Shown here piece after piece: positions 9,083-15,968 of a stretch of DNA of 46,781 bases; the first letter of the stretch is position 1; each line of letters starts with the position of its first letter. The notes under the pieces were generated by a model. That model was given only the letters and a program-made list of their open reading frames with translations, was not told the DNA's origin and did not search any database. This DNA comes from CAYFJO01 sp964343305 (GTDB lineage: Bacteria; Planctomycetota; Planctomycetia; Pirellulales; Pirellulaceae). A program made the translations under genes and the position numbers. The stretch is from assembly GCA_964343305.1 (NCBI GenBank), contig CAYFJO010000032.1, positions 1 through 46,781 on the forward strand. Direction: 5' to 3'.

Positions 9083-9139
9083 GTAGGACGGATTGCCAAT
9101 CCGTCCAATGTGAACGGACGGATTAGCAATCCGTCCTAC
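9083..9139. repeat. Palindrome doublet, GGACGGATT family, copy 1
   Basis: Two inverted 24-bp arms (9083-9106 and 9116-9139) match at 23 of 24 positions across a 9-bp spacer. Each arm holds the palindrome GGACGGATT-N3-AATCCGTCC with GTA on its outer side. It fills most of the gap between the HSP90-family gene and the helical-repeat gene. Other members of the same family are near 14057, 15868 and 21141. Confidence 0.95.
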
Positions 9140-9160
9140 GTCGCGAGAAGAGGATAATCA

Positions 9161-10246
9161 ATGAGTTACGAACAACTGGATGAATTGATCGAGCAAGCGG
9201 CCCAGATGGAGCATTGCCCGTCCCAAGTCGAACTGCTCGAAGAAGCCGTTCGTGAGGCCGACCGGTTGGGCGACGTCGAGGCGGGTTTCGAAGTCCGGAT
9301 GGACTACATCGAAGCGGCCACGTTCTCGGGCTTTCCCGAAAAATCGCTCGTCGCATTCTCGTGGTGCCTATCGCAATATGACGAAGATGAAGAGTCCGTC
9401 GACGAATTCGACTTGCTGTGGAAATACAAATGGGTGCTCAATTCGCTGCCCGATTTTCCGCAGATTTCGAAGCGGCAGATTCTCGAGATGCAGGACGACA
9501 TGGCCATCCGCTATGAAAAGGCTGGATACAACCAACGTCCGGTCCATTACATGCGGTGGCAAAACTACATGGCTATGGGCGATTTTGAGCAGGCGTTCGA
9601 CAACATCGAAAAGTGGAAGCTTGAACCTCGTGACTGGATGGCGGACTGCGAAGCTTGCGAAGCCGATCGGCACGTCGACTTGATGGTCGAACTCGGTCGA
9701 CATGAAGAGGCCGTGAAAATCGCCCAGCCAATCCTGAACGAAGAACTCACCTGCGCAGAGATTCCGCATTGCACGTTGGCGGGCATCTTGAATCCACTCG
9801 TGCGATTGGGCCGAGACGCGGAAGCCGTGCGCTACCACCAGCGCGGATACAAACTGATTTGCAAGAACCAGGCTTTCCTCAAAGAAACGGGTGAGCATTT
9901 GCAATATCTCGTCCGGGCCCGATCGCTCAAACGTGGCTTCCGCCTCTTGGAACGACATTTGCCGTGGGCCGCTGAAGTCAACGAACTGCATAGCCGGTTT
10001 GTCTTCTACTTGTCGAGTTCGTTGTTGTTGAGCTTGCTGTCAAAACAAGAACCGAACAAACGCATTCGCTTAAGTGTGCCGGCCCAGTTGTCGTGCCATC
10101 GCGAGGATGGCACTTATGTGATCGCGGATCTGGCCAATTGGTTCGAACAGGAAACGGCGAACCTCGCCGGCCAATTCAATCAACGAAACGGCAACGACTA
10201 TTACACGCGACGGATCGAACTCGCCAAGCAATTCGTTGGCGTTTGA
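9161..10246 (+). CDS. TPR-like helical-repeat protein, likely partner of the HSP90-family gene
   Basis: The 361-residue product is soluble, rich in Glu, Leu and aromatic residues, and appears all-helical. Its pattern of paired helices (LIEQAAQMEHCPSQVELLEE, YMAMGDFEQAFDNIEKW, VELGRHEEAVKIAQPIL, LVRLGRDAEAVRYHQRGY) is typical of tetratricopeptide repeats. The start is supported by GAGG about 7 bases before ATG 9161. Close downstream linkage to an HSP90-family gene suggests a co-chaperone or client-adaptor role, by analogy with eukaryotic TPR co-chaperones; that is inference. Near residues 304-318 the coding sequence holds a palindrome (10093-10113) that may be a repeat-derived insertion. Confidence 0.8.
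   Translation: MSYEQLDELIEQAAQMEHCPSQVELLEEAVREADRLGDVEAGFEVRMDYIEAATFSGFPEKSLVAFSWCLSQYDEDEESVDEFDLLWKYKWVLNSLPDFPQISKRQILEMQDDMAIRYEKAGYNQRPVHYMRWQNYMAMGDFEQAFDNIEKWKLEPRDWMADCEACEADRHVDLMVELGRHEEAVKIAQPILNEELTCAEIPHCTLAGILNPLVRLGRDAEAVRYHQRGYKLICKNQAFLKETGEHLQYLVRARSLKRGFRLLERHLPWAAEVNELHSRFVFYLSSSLLLSLLSKQEPNKRIRLSVPAQLSCHREDGTYVIADLANWFEQETANLAGQFNQRNGNDYYTRRIELAKQFVGV
10093..10113. repeat. Palindrome inside the helical-repeat gene
   Basis: GTGCCATC-N5-GATGGCAC is a perfect 8-bp-arm palindrome within the reading frame. TAAGTG at 10071 and CACTTA at 10111 add an outer inverted pair. The encoded stretch around VPAQLSCHREDGTYV is less like a TPR helix than its surroundings. This may be an in-frame member of the window's palindrome elements, but it is short and could be chance. 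Confidence 0.5.
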
Positions 10247-10269
10247 GCAACATGGCGGAGTCGCGACGC

Positions 10270-10536
10270 TCAACCGGCGACCATCTTATAGACTGCGAAC
10301 AGGCAACATCCAACACCGGCGACGACGCGCACGATGGACGTGAACTTTCCCAGTCCGCCGGAAATCTCTTCCCCATACTTACCCCGCGTCACGCCGCGTT
10401 GTAGTTCGTATACGCCGGAAATGACCAGCGCCGCGCCGATCGCCAAAAAGATCAAGCCAAGAACGATTGGGTTGTCGTTCAACCACTCGTTGGCCGCGTC
10501 GTTACCACGTTGTGCGAAAAGTTGTGTGTTGTACAT
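10270..10536 (-). CDS. Small membrane protein of unknown function
   Basis: The 88-residue product has a hydrophilic start (MYNTQLFAQRGNDAANEWL), a first membrane segment (IVLGLIFLAIGAALVISGVY), a charged loop (ELQRGVTRGKYGEEISGG) and a second segment (IVRVVAGVGCCLFAVYKMV). It starts 32 bases after the fhcA stop codon on the same strand and may be co-transcribed with it. ATG 10536 is used; a TTG-started frame from 10578 would overlap fhcA by 10 bases, and neither has a strong ribosome binding site. I do not recognise the family. Confidence 0.7.
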   Translation of the reverse strand: MYNTQLFAQRGNDAANEWLNDNPIVLGLIFLAIGAALVISGVYELQRGVTRGKYGEEISGGLGKFTSIVRVVAGVGCCLFAVYKMVAG

Positions 10537-10568
10537 CGTTTTACCGGCTGATTGACAAAAAGCTTGGA

Positions 10569-12230
10569 TTAGCGGCAAGCGACCTGTTCCGCGTCATGGA
10601 GATACGCATCCGAGACTGGATAGTTGCGGAAGCGGATCGAGTAGTATTGTTCGAACCACTCGCTGATGTCGGTTTCGATGCCTGGATCAAAACTGGGTGC
10701 GACGTGCAGTGTCTTGCCGGTCAGGTCTTCGCGGATCTCACCTTTCTCGACGATGACTCGGCCCGACTTGATGACGTAGTCGGGCAGCTCGAACATCGTT
10801 TCTTTATTTTCGTGGGGCGAATAGATCGTGACATCGGCGTCGGCACCGGGACCGAGGTGGCCTTTGTTCGCGAGGCCGAGGATCTTCGCGGGTGCGGCTC
10901 GGGTGATGATGGCGATTTCGTTCATCGTGTATTCGCGGTCGAGGTCTGGCAGCATACAGCGCTTGCGGATGTCGGGGTGGACCGTTTTCATCACGTCCGC
11001 GCGATACGTGCGGTCCATCAGCAGGCGAATGATCTGAGGATAGGCCAGGAACGAACCGCCGTTGGGATGGTCTGTGCTCATCACAACTCGCCACGGATCT
11101 TCGACCAACAGATACCACTCCAAGCCGATCGCCCATTGCAGCGTGTGGACGAGACTCTTGTTGCGATACTTGATCGGCGCGATGCCACAGCCCGCTTCCA
11201 TTTCGGTGTCGGAGCTGAACCACTTGGTGCCGTAGATGTTCGACAAGTAATATCCCAGCGGACCATCGCCCGTCATGCTGGTCGTTTCGCCGAACAGCAC
11301 TTGGCCGACGTCGACCGTAATGTTCTTGTGCGCGTTAACATAATCGGCCAGCGGTTGCACTTTGCTGTTGAACGTGTCTTCGTCGCCTTCGCCGCCGCCG
11401 TAGCTGTGGAATTGGATGTGCGTGATGTGACCACGGTGGCCTTCGAGGGCCTTCATGGTTTCCAGCGTTGTTTCCCAATTGCCTGGCAGTCCGAGATTAT
11501 TTGAGTGGATGTGAACCGAGTGCGGCATCTTTAATTCGTCGACCGTCCGCGCCATGTTGCTGATGATCTGCCGCGGTGTGACTTCAAAGTGGTCGACAAT
11601 CTGGTCAATCGTGTTCACGTTGCCCGACGCGTGATGCTTCCAAACTTCCACGCCGCCCGGATTCACCAGTTTCGCCGCATAACCTTTCGCCGCGCCAAGC
11701 AACCAGCCAACGAACGCTTTCAATCGATCAGGCTCACCGTCCTGGATCGACTTCATGACGTAGTGATTGTTGCCCATCAACACATAAAAACCTTTGTCGA
11801 TGATGGGCGTGTCGTCAAACTCTTCGTGCGTGTGGCGAGCGGACAAAGGTGGAACGGCCGCATCAAATGCTGTCGTATAACCAAGCCCCGCGTACTTGTA
11901 GCCGGTCGCAAACGTGCTCGGCACGCTGCCCATCGTCCCGCTGTGCGTAATCGCTGTGCGAGGTACCGGCTCCGAGCGACGCTTATCTTCCGGTCGCATC
12001 TTTCGTGCCACGTTGACTTTTGGCCCGGCGATGTGGCAGTGCATGTCGATCCCGCCGGGCATGACGACGAGACCCGCCGCGTCCAACGTTCGCGACGGGC
12101 GAACACTCGGATCACTTGGTGCATCGACAATCTTCCCGTCTTGCAACCAGATGTCCTTCACTTGGCCATCGATGCCATGCAACGGGTCGTAGACATAGCC
12201 GCCGGAGATTTTGAAATAGGAGTCCGTCAT
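10569..12230 (-). CDS. fhcA: Formylmethanofuran dehydrogenase/formyltransferase-hydrolase subunit A
   Basis: The 553-residue product is an amidohydrolase of the FmdA/FwdA/FhcA group. It shows MPGGIDMHCHIAGPKVN with the metal pair His 64/His 66, followed by VARKMRPEDKRR, HIHSNNLGLPGN, THIQFHSYGG and STDHPNGG, a run I associate specifically with this subunit. In methylotrophs and planctomycetes FhcA acts in the FhcABCD complex, which converts formyl-tetrahydromethanopterin to formate in C1 oxidation; in methanogens the homologue serves CO2 reduction. The B, C and D subunits are not in the window, so this copy is isolated and must pair with subunits encoded elsewhere. The length is normal. ATG 12230 has no strong ribosome binding site. 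Confidence 0.93.
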   Translation of the reverse strand: MTDSYFKISGGYVYDPLHGIDGQVKDIWLQDGKIVDAPSDPSVRPSRTLDAAGLVVMPGGIDMHCHIAGPKVNVARKMRPEDKRRSEPVPRTAITHSGTMGSVPSTFATGYKYAGLGYTTAFDAAVPPLSARHTHEEFDDTPIIDKGFYVLMGNNHYVMKSIQDGEPDRLKAFVGWLLGAAKGYAAKLVNPGGVEVWKHHASGNVNTIDQIVDHFEVTPRQIISNMARTVDELKMPHSVHIHSNNLGLPGNWETTLETMKALEGHRGHITHIQFHSYGGGEGDEDTFNSKVQPLADYVNAHKNITVDVGQVLFGETTSMTGDGPLGYYLSNIYGTKWFSSDTEMEAGCGIAPIKYRNKSLVHTLQWAIGLEWYLLVEDPWRVVMSTDHPNGGSFLAYPQIIRLLMDRTYRADVMKTVHPDIRKRCMLPDLDREYTMNEIAIITRAAPAKILGLANKGHLGPGADADVTIYSPHENKETMFELPDYVIKSGRVIVEKGEIREDLTGKTLHVAPSFDPGIETDISEWFEQYYSIRFRNYPVSDAYLHDAEQVACR

Positions 12231-12357
12231 AAGTTAACGTGCGGCCGACCGGGTGATGAATGGGAAGGAATTCTATATCATGGACTCGCATTGCTGACAG
12301 AACAAGGCGTTCGGAATTCCGAAGTTTTCTTAGACTTTGGAAGTGAGGAGACAGCGA

Positions 12358-12867
12358 ATGGCTGAAAACACTCGGCTCGAAATTGCACAAAAGCAAATCG
12401 AATTCGCGCGCAGCTACACAATGACACTACTGGAAGGCATAGGCGGAAGCGATTGGTTCAGGCAACCAGATGGTGGCGTGACGCACATTGCGTGGCAGGT
12501 TGGGCATTTGTCGATGGCTCAATACGGACTGTGTTTGTTTCGACAGCGCGGCCGTCAGCCGATCGACAGCGAATTGATGTCGTCCAGCTTTCGCAAAAAG
12601 TTCAGCAAAGGGACGACGCCCGACCCGGATCCCGCCAACTATCCATCGCCGGACGAGATCCTCGATACATTTCACACAGTCTACAAGCAGGCGATGGACG
12701 AAGTGCCGAATCTGACGGACGAGCAACTCGACAATCCAATAGACATGCCGTACGCGGGTTACGGCACGCAATTGGGGGCACTGTTATTTTGCTCCCACCA
12801 CGAAATGCTGCACGCCGGCCAAATCGGCCTCATCCGGCGATTGCTGGGGAAAGAACCGGTGCGGTAA
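12358..12867 (+). CDS. DinB-like (DUF664/DUF1569-type) four-helix protein
   Basis: The 169-residue product looks like a DinB/YfiT-type four-helix-bundle metalloprotein. Candidate metal ligands are the His in WQVGHLSMAQYG, around residue 49, and the pair in SHHEMLHAGQIGLIRRLLG near the C-terminus, placed as in the family. Members include thiol-transferases that use bacillithiol or mycothiol, but most are unassigned, and no substrate is implied here. ATG 12358 is preceded by GAGGAG 8 bases upstream, which decides the start over a TTG 21 bases earlier. It is divergent from fhcA and nearly abuts the convergent rhomboid gene (4-bp gap). Confidence 0.88.
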   Translation: MAENTRLEIAQKQIEFARSYTMTLLEGIGGSDWFRQPDGGVTHIAWQVGHLSMAQYGLCLFRQRGRQPIDSELMSSSFRKKFSKGTTPDPDPANYPSPDEILDTFHTVYKQAMDEVPNLTDEQLDNPIDMPYAGYGTQLGALLFCSHHEMLHAGQIGLIRRLLGKEPVR

Positions 12868-12871
12868 TTGC

Positions 12872-13894
12872 CTATCGATGCTTCTGGCGCATCCGGCGGC
12901 TGTAGGCGTCGAGAATACGTCGCTCTTTCGAAGTCAGGCTGTCTTCGCCCTCGTCGTGGACCTTTTTCAAAATTCGGTCGGCATCGGCGTCCATCTCGCG
13001 ATACGCTTCTTCCGCCTCATCGGGATCGTGGATCTTCAACCTCGGTTTCGGTCTTAACCAGGCGAACAGATCCGACAGCCGTTTGGGCCACAGTTTTTCC
13101 AGTTGCATTCCGGTTTTGAAATACAACAAACCAAAACCAGCACCGGCCAGGTGCGATACGTAGGAGACGTTGTCGTTGGCTCCGAATGCGAAGAGGAAAT
13201 TCAGGCCGACAAGAACCAAGCCTAGAACCCATGCCTTCACCGGCATCACGCCCATCAACAGCAACATCTGGTTGGGATAACTCATCACAAACAGAATCAC
13301 CACGGCCGTCACCGCTCCGGAAGCACCCAGCACTCCATGCTGGTCGTAGTGGCCGTGGACCAGGTTTTCAACGGCCAGCCAAGCCAGTGCGCTGAACGCG
13401 ATTGCCACAACATAGAAGATCAAAAACTCTTTGGGCCCATATTTGTCTTCGATCACGCGTCCGAACATGAACAAGACAAACATATTGAACCCGATGTGGA
13501 ACAGCCAGTCTTCGCTGCCAACCGGAGCATGGGCAAAGCCGTTGCTGATCAGCTTCCAAAAATTCCATGGTTTGTGGACCAGATCGGCGTTCAAAGTCAT
13601 CAGATCGGTTAACCACCGGCTGTTAACTTTTGTTTGGACTACGTAACCATTCGCCTCGTGCCGCTTTTCCGCGGCTTTCACGTCCGACGGCGGATGGACC
13701 TCACGAATCGTGTCCGCGCCTTCTTTCTTGGCGATGATCTGATGGTCAACAGGCTGAGTGAACGCGTCGCAGCAATAGATCGCCAGGGTGACCATAATGA
13801 TCTTGGCGACCATCGTACGTTGGCCATCGCCCCCAAGCTGGAAACCTTGGGGAGTATCTTCGTCTTGATAGTAATCTCGGTCGTGAATACCCAT
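12872..13894 (-). CDS. Rhomboid-family intramembrane serine protease
   Basis: The 340-residue product has about six membrane segments and the rhomboid active site: HIGFNMFVL with a conserved Asn, GASGA with the nucleophile Ser 192, and SHLAG with the catalytic His 248. It would cut membrane-spanning substrates within the bilayer. After the first membrane helix there is an unusually long polar stretch, about residues 46-110, before the core resumes at WKLISNGFAH. The cytoplasmic tail (ADRILKKVHDEG then LTSKERRIL) matches the DUF6576-like segment seen on many bacterial rhomboids. The start at ATG 13894 lacks a strong ribosome binding site. It is convergent with the DinB-like gene. Confidence 0.93.
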   Translation of the reverse strand: MGIHDRDYYQDEDTPQGFQLGGDGQRTMVAKIIMVTLAIYCCDAFTQPVDHQIIAKKEGADTIREVHPPSDVKAAEKRHEANGYVVQTKVNSRWLTDLMTLNADLVHKPWNFWKLISNGFAHAPVGSEDWLFHIGFNMFVLFMFGRVIEDKYGPKEFLIFYVVAIAFSALAWLAVENLVHGHYDQHGVLGASGAVTAVVILFVMSYPNQMLLLMGVMPVKAWVLGLVLVGLNFLFAFGANDNVSYVSHLAGAGFGLLYFKTGMQLEKLWPKRLSDLFAWLRPKPRLKIHDPDEAEEAYREMDADADRILKKVHDEGEDSLTSKERRILDAYSRRMRQKHR

Positions 13895-14056
13895 GGCGAA
13901 TTAACAAGCAGGTCGAAAAATGTCGTCAAGCTGCCAGTAAAAGATATGTTACGTTGATTCGCGACAAAAGTGGAGAGCGGATTGGGTTGCCCAGATTTCC
14001 ACTTGTTGGGGGGCGGAGGCGGGAGAAAACGTGATGCGGGCTGGCCGCAAATCTGT

Positions 14057-14080
14057 GGACGGATTGGAAATCCATCCTAC
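14057..14080. repeat. Single palindrome unit, GGACGGATT family, copy 2
   Basis: One unit, GGACGGATT-N3-AATCCATCC followed by TAC, matches the core of the doublets at 9083 and 15868 with one mismatched pair. It lies 11 bases beyond the stop codon of the coiled-coil membrane protein gene, in the gap before the rhomboid start. No inverted partner is visible, so this may be a solo or decayed copy. Confidence 0.8.
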
Positions 14081-14091
14081 GGCAGACGTGC

Positions 14092-15627
14092 CTACTCAGC
14101 ACCAGTGCCTTCGGCTCGACGGGTGGCCTCGTCCGTGCGGCTCTTGATTTGGTCGTTTAATTTCTCGTGCATCGATGCAAGGTATGCTTCGTACTTGTTG
14201 TTTTCGCGCCAGAGCTTGACGATTTCATCGTAAAGTACCTTCCAGTCACCTTCCAATTTGTTGCGATAGGCCGCGGCTTTGTCCTTCTCGTCACGGTGGT
14301 TGGTGAGGTCCTCGTTCAGCTTGGTGACTTCGACCTGCAGCTTGGTGATTTGCGCCTGGACGACCTGTTCCGCCTGTCGAATCTCTTCAATCTGTTTCTG
14401 CATGTCCGCGATGGCGTCATCCAGCAACAGCTTGTCCAACTCGATCTGGTGAAAATTGACTTCGAAATCAATCAGGTCACGCCAGAAGACAGTGTACTGA
14501 AGTGTGCCGACGCCTGACTGCGTGATTTCCTCCGCCGTTTCGGCGTCGAACCATCCCTCATCATCTTGGCGAAACTTCGCCTCCGACAACGCGCCCGTTT
14601 TGGGATCTCGGTGGAGTAGGGAATTGTAAAGTGCCAATCCAAGGTTGTCATAAGCATCATCGGCAAACGCAACACCGGCCGACGTATTGCCGTTCACCGG
14701 AACAGTGAATACCACCGTGTCATCATCCGCATCCGGCCTGGGAGAACCTTCGGGCAAAGCATTGAACTTGATCAGCGAGCGTTGCAGCTCCGGTGGCGGG
14801 TCGAAGCCTGGTTCGTTGATGTCCGTCAGCTTTTGACCGTCATAAACGTAACTGTCAATCGCTTGTTTGTATTCTTCGTCGGTCATCACTGCCGGCTTTG
14901 GAATGATCGCCTCGATTTGTGCCCGATCGAGTCCATCAAATACGCCGTGAAAGTCCAACGGCATGCGTTCGTACAACGAAATCGTCTCGCCGCTGCCGCC
15001 AATGGCATTGAGATTCGCCTGTTGATTTGCATCTAGCGGAACGGTGGGCGCGAGGTCCACGGTGGTGCCGGTCACGCCTGTCACTTTGTATTCGCCCAGA
15101 TAGCCGACGGTCACTTTGAAGGTGTTTGAGATCGTCGGATCAAACCCCTCTTTGAACATCACCAGCTTTTCGTTTTCTTTGATGTTGTGAGTCGACGCCG
15201 CTCCGCCTGCGGCCGCAGCCATCGTCACGGTGACGGGCGGACCACCCACGCCAACCGTGCATCCGCGCCACACGCGTCCGCGGTAATCTCGTTGACGCCG
15301 CAATTCGATCTTGGCCGCGGTCAACGACAACTCACTGTCGTCTTGATCCCACGGGCTGCGAACATCCAATAAATCGCCATCGATTTTCAAATCGTGATCG
15401 ATCTGGGCCTGCTTCACGTCGGCTTCGAGCTTCTGCACCAGTTGCTTCCACGCCAGGTGTGTTTTGACCACCAGGGCGGCGTATGCCAGAAACGTCCAGA
15501 CGCCGCAAAACACCAAAAACAAGCAGAACGAGTGGAAGAGTTTCCACGACTTTCTTCCCACGATGAGAAAGACGAACAGGGCGATCAGCGAGACGCCTGC
15601 GCCGGCTTGAAATACGATTGGGTCCAT
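14092..15627 (-). CDS. Membrane-anchored coiled-coil protein of unknown function
   Basis: The 511-residue product has two membrane helices at the N-terminus (about residues 5-24 and 30-53) and a large soluble part. After KLEADVKQAQ it has a Gly/Ala/Thr/Val-rich region with VGVGGPPVTV, then a mixed region with PKPAVMTDEEYKQAIDSYVY. From about residue 395 to 490 there is a long heptad-like coiled coil (DDAIADMQKQIEEIRQAEQV, then KLNEDLTNHRDEKDKAAAYR). This build, an inner-membrane anchor plus a long coiled coil, recurs in planctomycete envelope proteins, but I do not recognise the family. The next gene outward, divergent from it, encodes a large TolC-like lipoprotein, so an envelope role is plausible. 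Confidence 0.8.
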   Translation of the reverse strand: MDPIVFQAGAGVSLIALFVFLIVGRKSWKLFHSFCLFLVFCGVWTFLAYAALVVKTHLAWKQLVQKLEADVKQAQIDHDLKIDGDLLDVRSPWDQDDSELSLTAAKIELRRQRDYRGRVWRGCTVGVGGPPVTVTMAAAAGGAASTHNIKENEKLVMFKEGFDPTISNTFKVTVGYLGEYKVTGVTGTTVDLAPTVPLDANQQANLNAIGGSGETISLYERMPLDFHGVFDGLDRAQIEAIIPKPAVMTDEEYKQAIDSYVYDGQKLTDINEPGFDPPPELQRSLIKFNALPEGSPRPDADDDTVVFTVPVNGNTSAGVAFADDAYDNLGLALYNSLLHRDPKTGALSEAKFRQDDEGWFDAETAEEITQSGVGTLQYTVFWRDLIDFEVNFHQIELDKLLLDDAIADMQKQIEEIRQAEQVVQAQITKLQVEVTKLNEDLTNHRDEKDKAAAYRNKLEGDWKVLYDEIVKLWRENNKYEAYLASMHEKLNDQIKSRTDEATRRAEGTGAE

Positions 15628-15968
15628 GATGGGGTCTTGTTAACAAGGAGAAAGTAATGGGATCCCACAGAAATCGATGATAGGCAGGGATTGTAAGGGT
15701 GTCAAGAAATTTGCGCTCTCTTCGGTCGTTCGTAAGTCACAAATTTCATTGGAGTTGTGGCGAACCGCCAACATCCATCGGATAACCCTCATGATCGTTT
15801 GTTCGTTCAAGCCGCGGCCGATTATTCCCCGAACTCAACAGTATGCATGCATAGGCGATATCACGTGGGACGGATTGCTAATCCGTCCACCTAATGCCTA
15901 GACGGATTAGCAATCCGTCCTACGGAAAAACTACCCGCCATAACGGATTTGGTGATGGTACGGATTAT
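15628..15968. other. Divergent intergenic region with a palindrome doublet
   Basis: These 341 bases separate the leftward coiled-coil membrane gene from the rightward TolC-like gene and must carry promoters for both. The only structured sequence I see is the palindrome doublet at 15868-15923, about 45 bases before the TolC-like start. Short frames through this stretch are partly made of the repeat itself and are not supported as genes. Confidence 0.6.
15868..15923. repeat. Palindrome doublet, GGACGGATT family, copy 3
   Basis: Arms 15868-15888 and 15901-15923 are inverted copies with core GGACGGATT-N3-AATCCGTCC, separated by 12 bases. The right arm ends in TAC, as in copy 1. It lies directly upstream of the TolC-like gene. 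Read in frame, the right arm encodes RRISNPSYG, which would look like a false N-terminal extension of that gene. Confidence 0.92.

Noticed and set aside
10467..11504. 345-codon plus-strand open frame
   Set aside because: It lies antisense to fhcA, whose motifs are unmistakable; the product has no recognisable motif and reflects codon bias in a G+C-rich gene.
15677..15901. 74-codon plus-strand open frame upstream of the TolC-like gene
   Set aside because: Its 3' part is the palindrome repeat and no ribosome binding site or homology is visible.
9083..15923. CRISPR array made of the GGACGGATT copies
   Set aside because: Copies are kilobases apart, arranged as inverted doublets, with no regular spacers and no cas genes.
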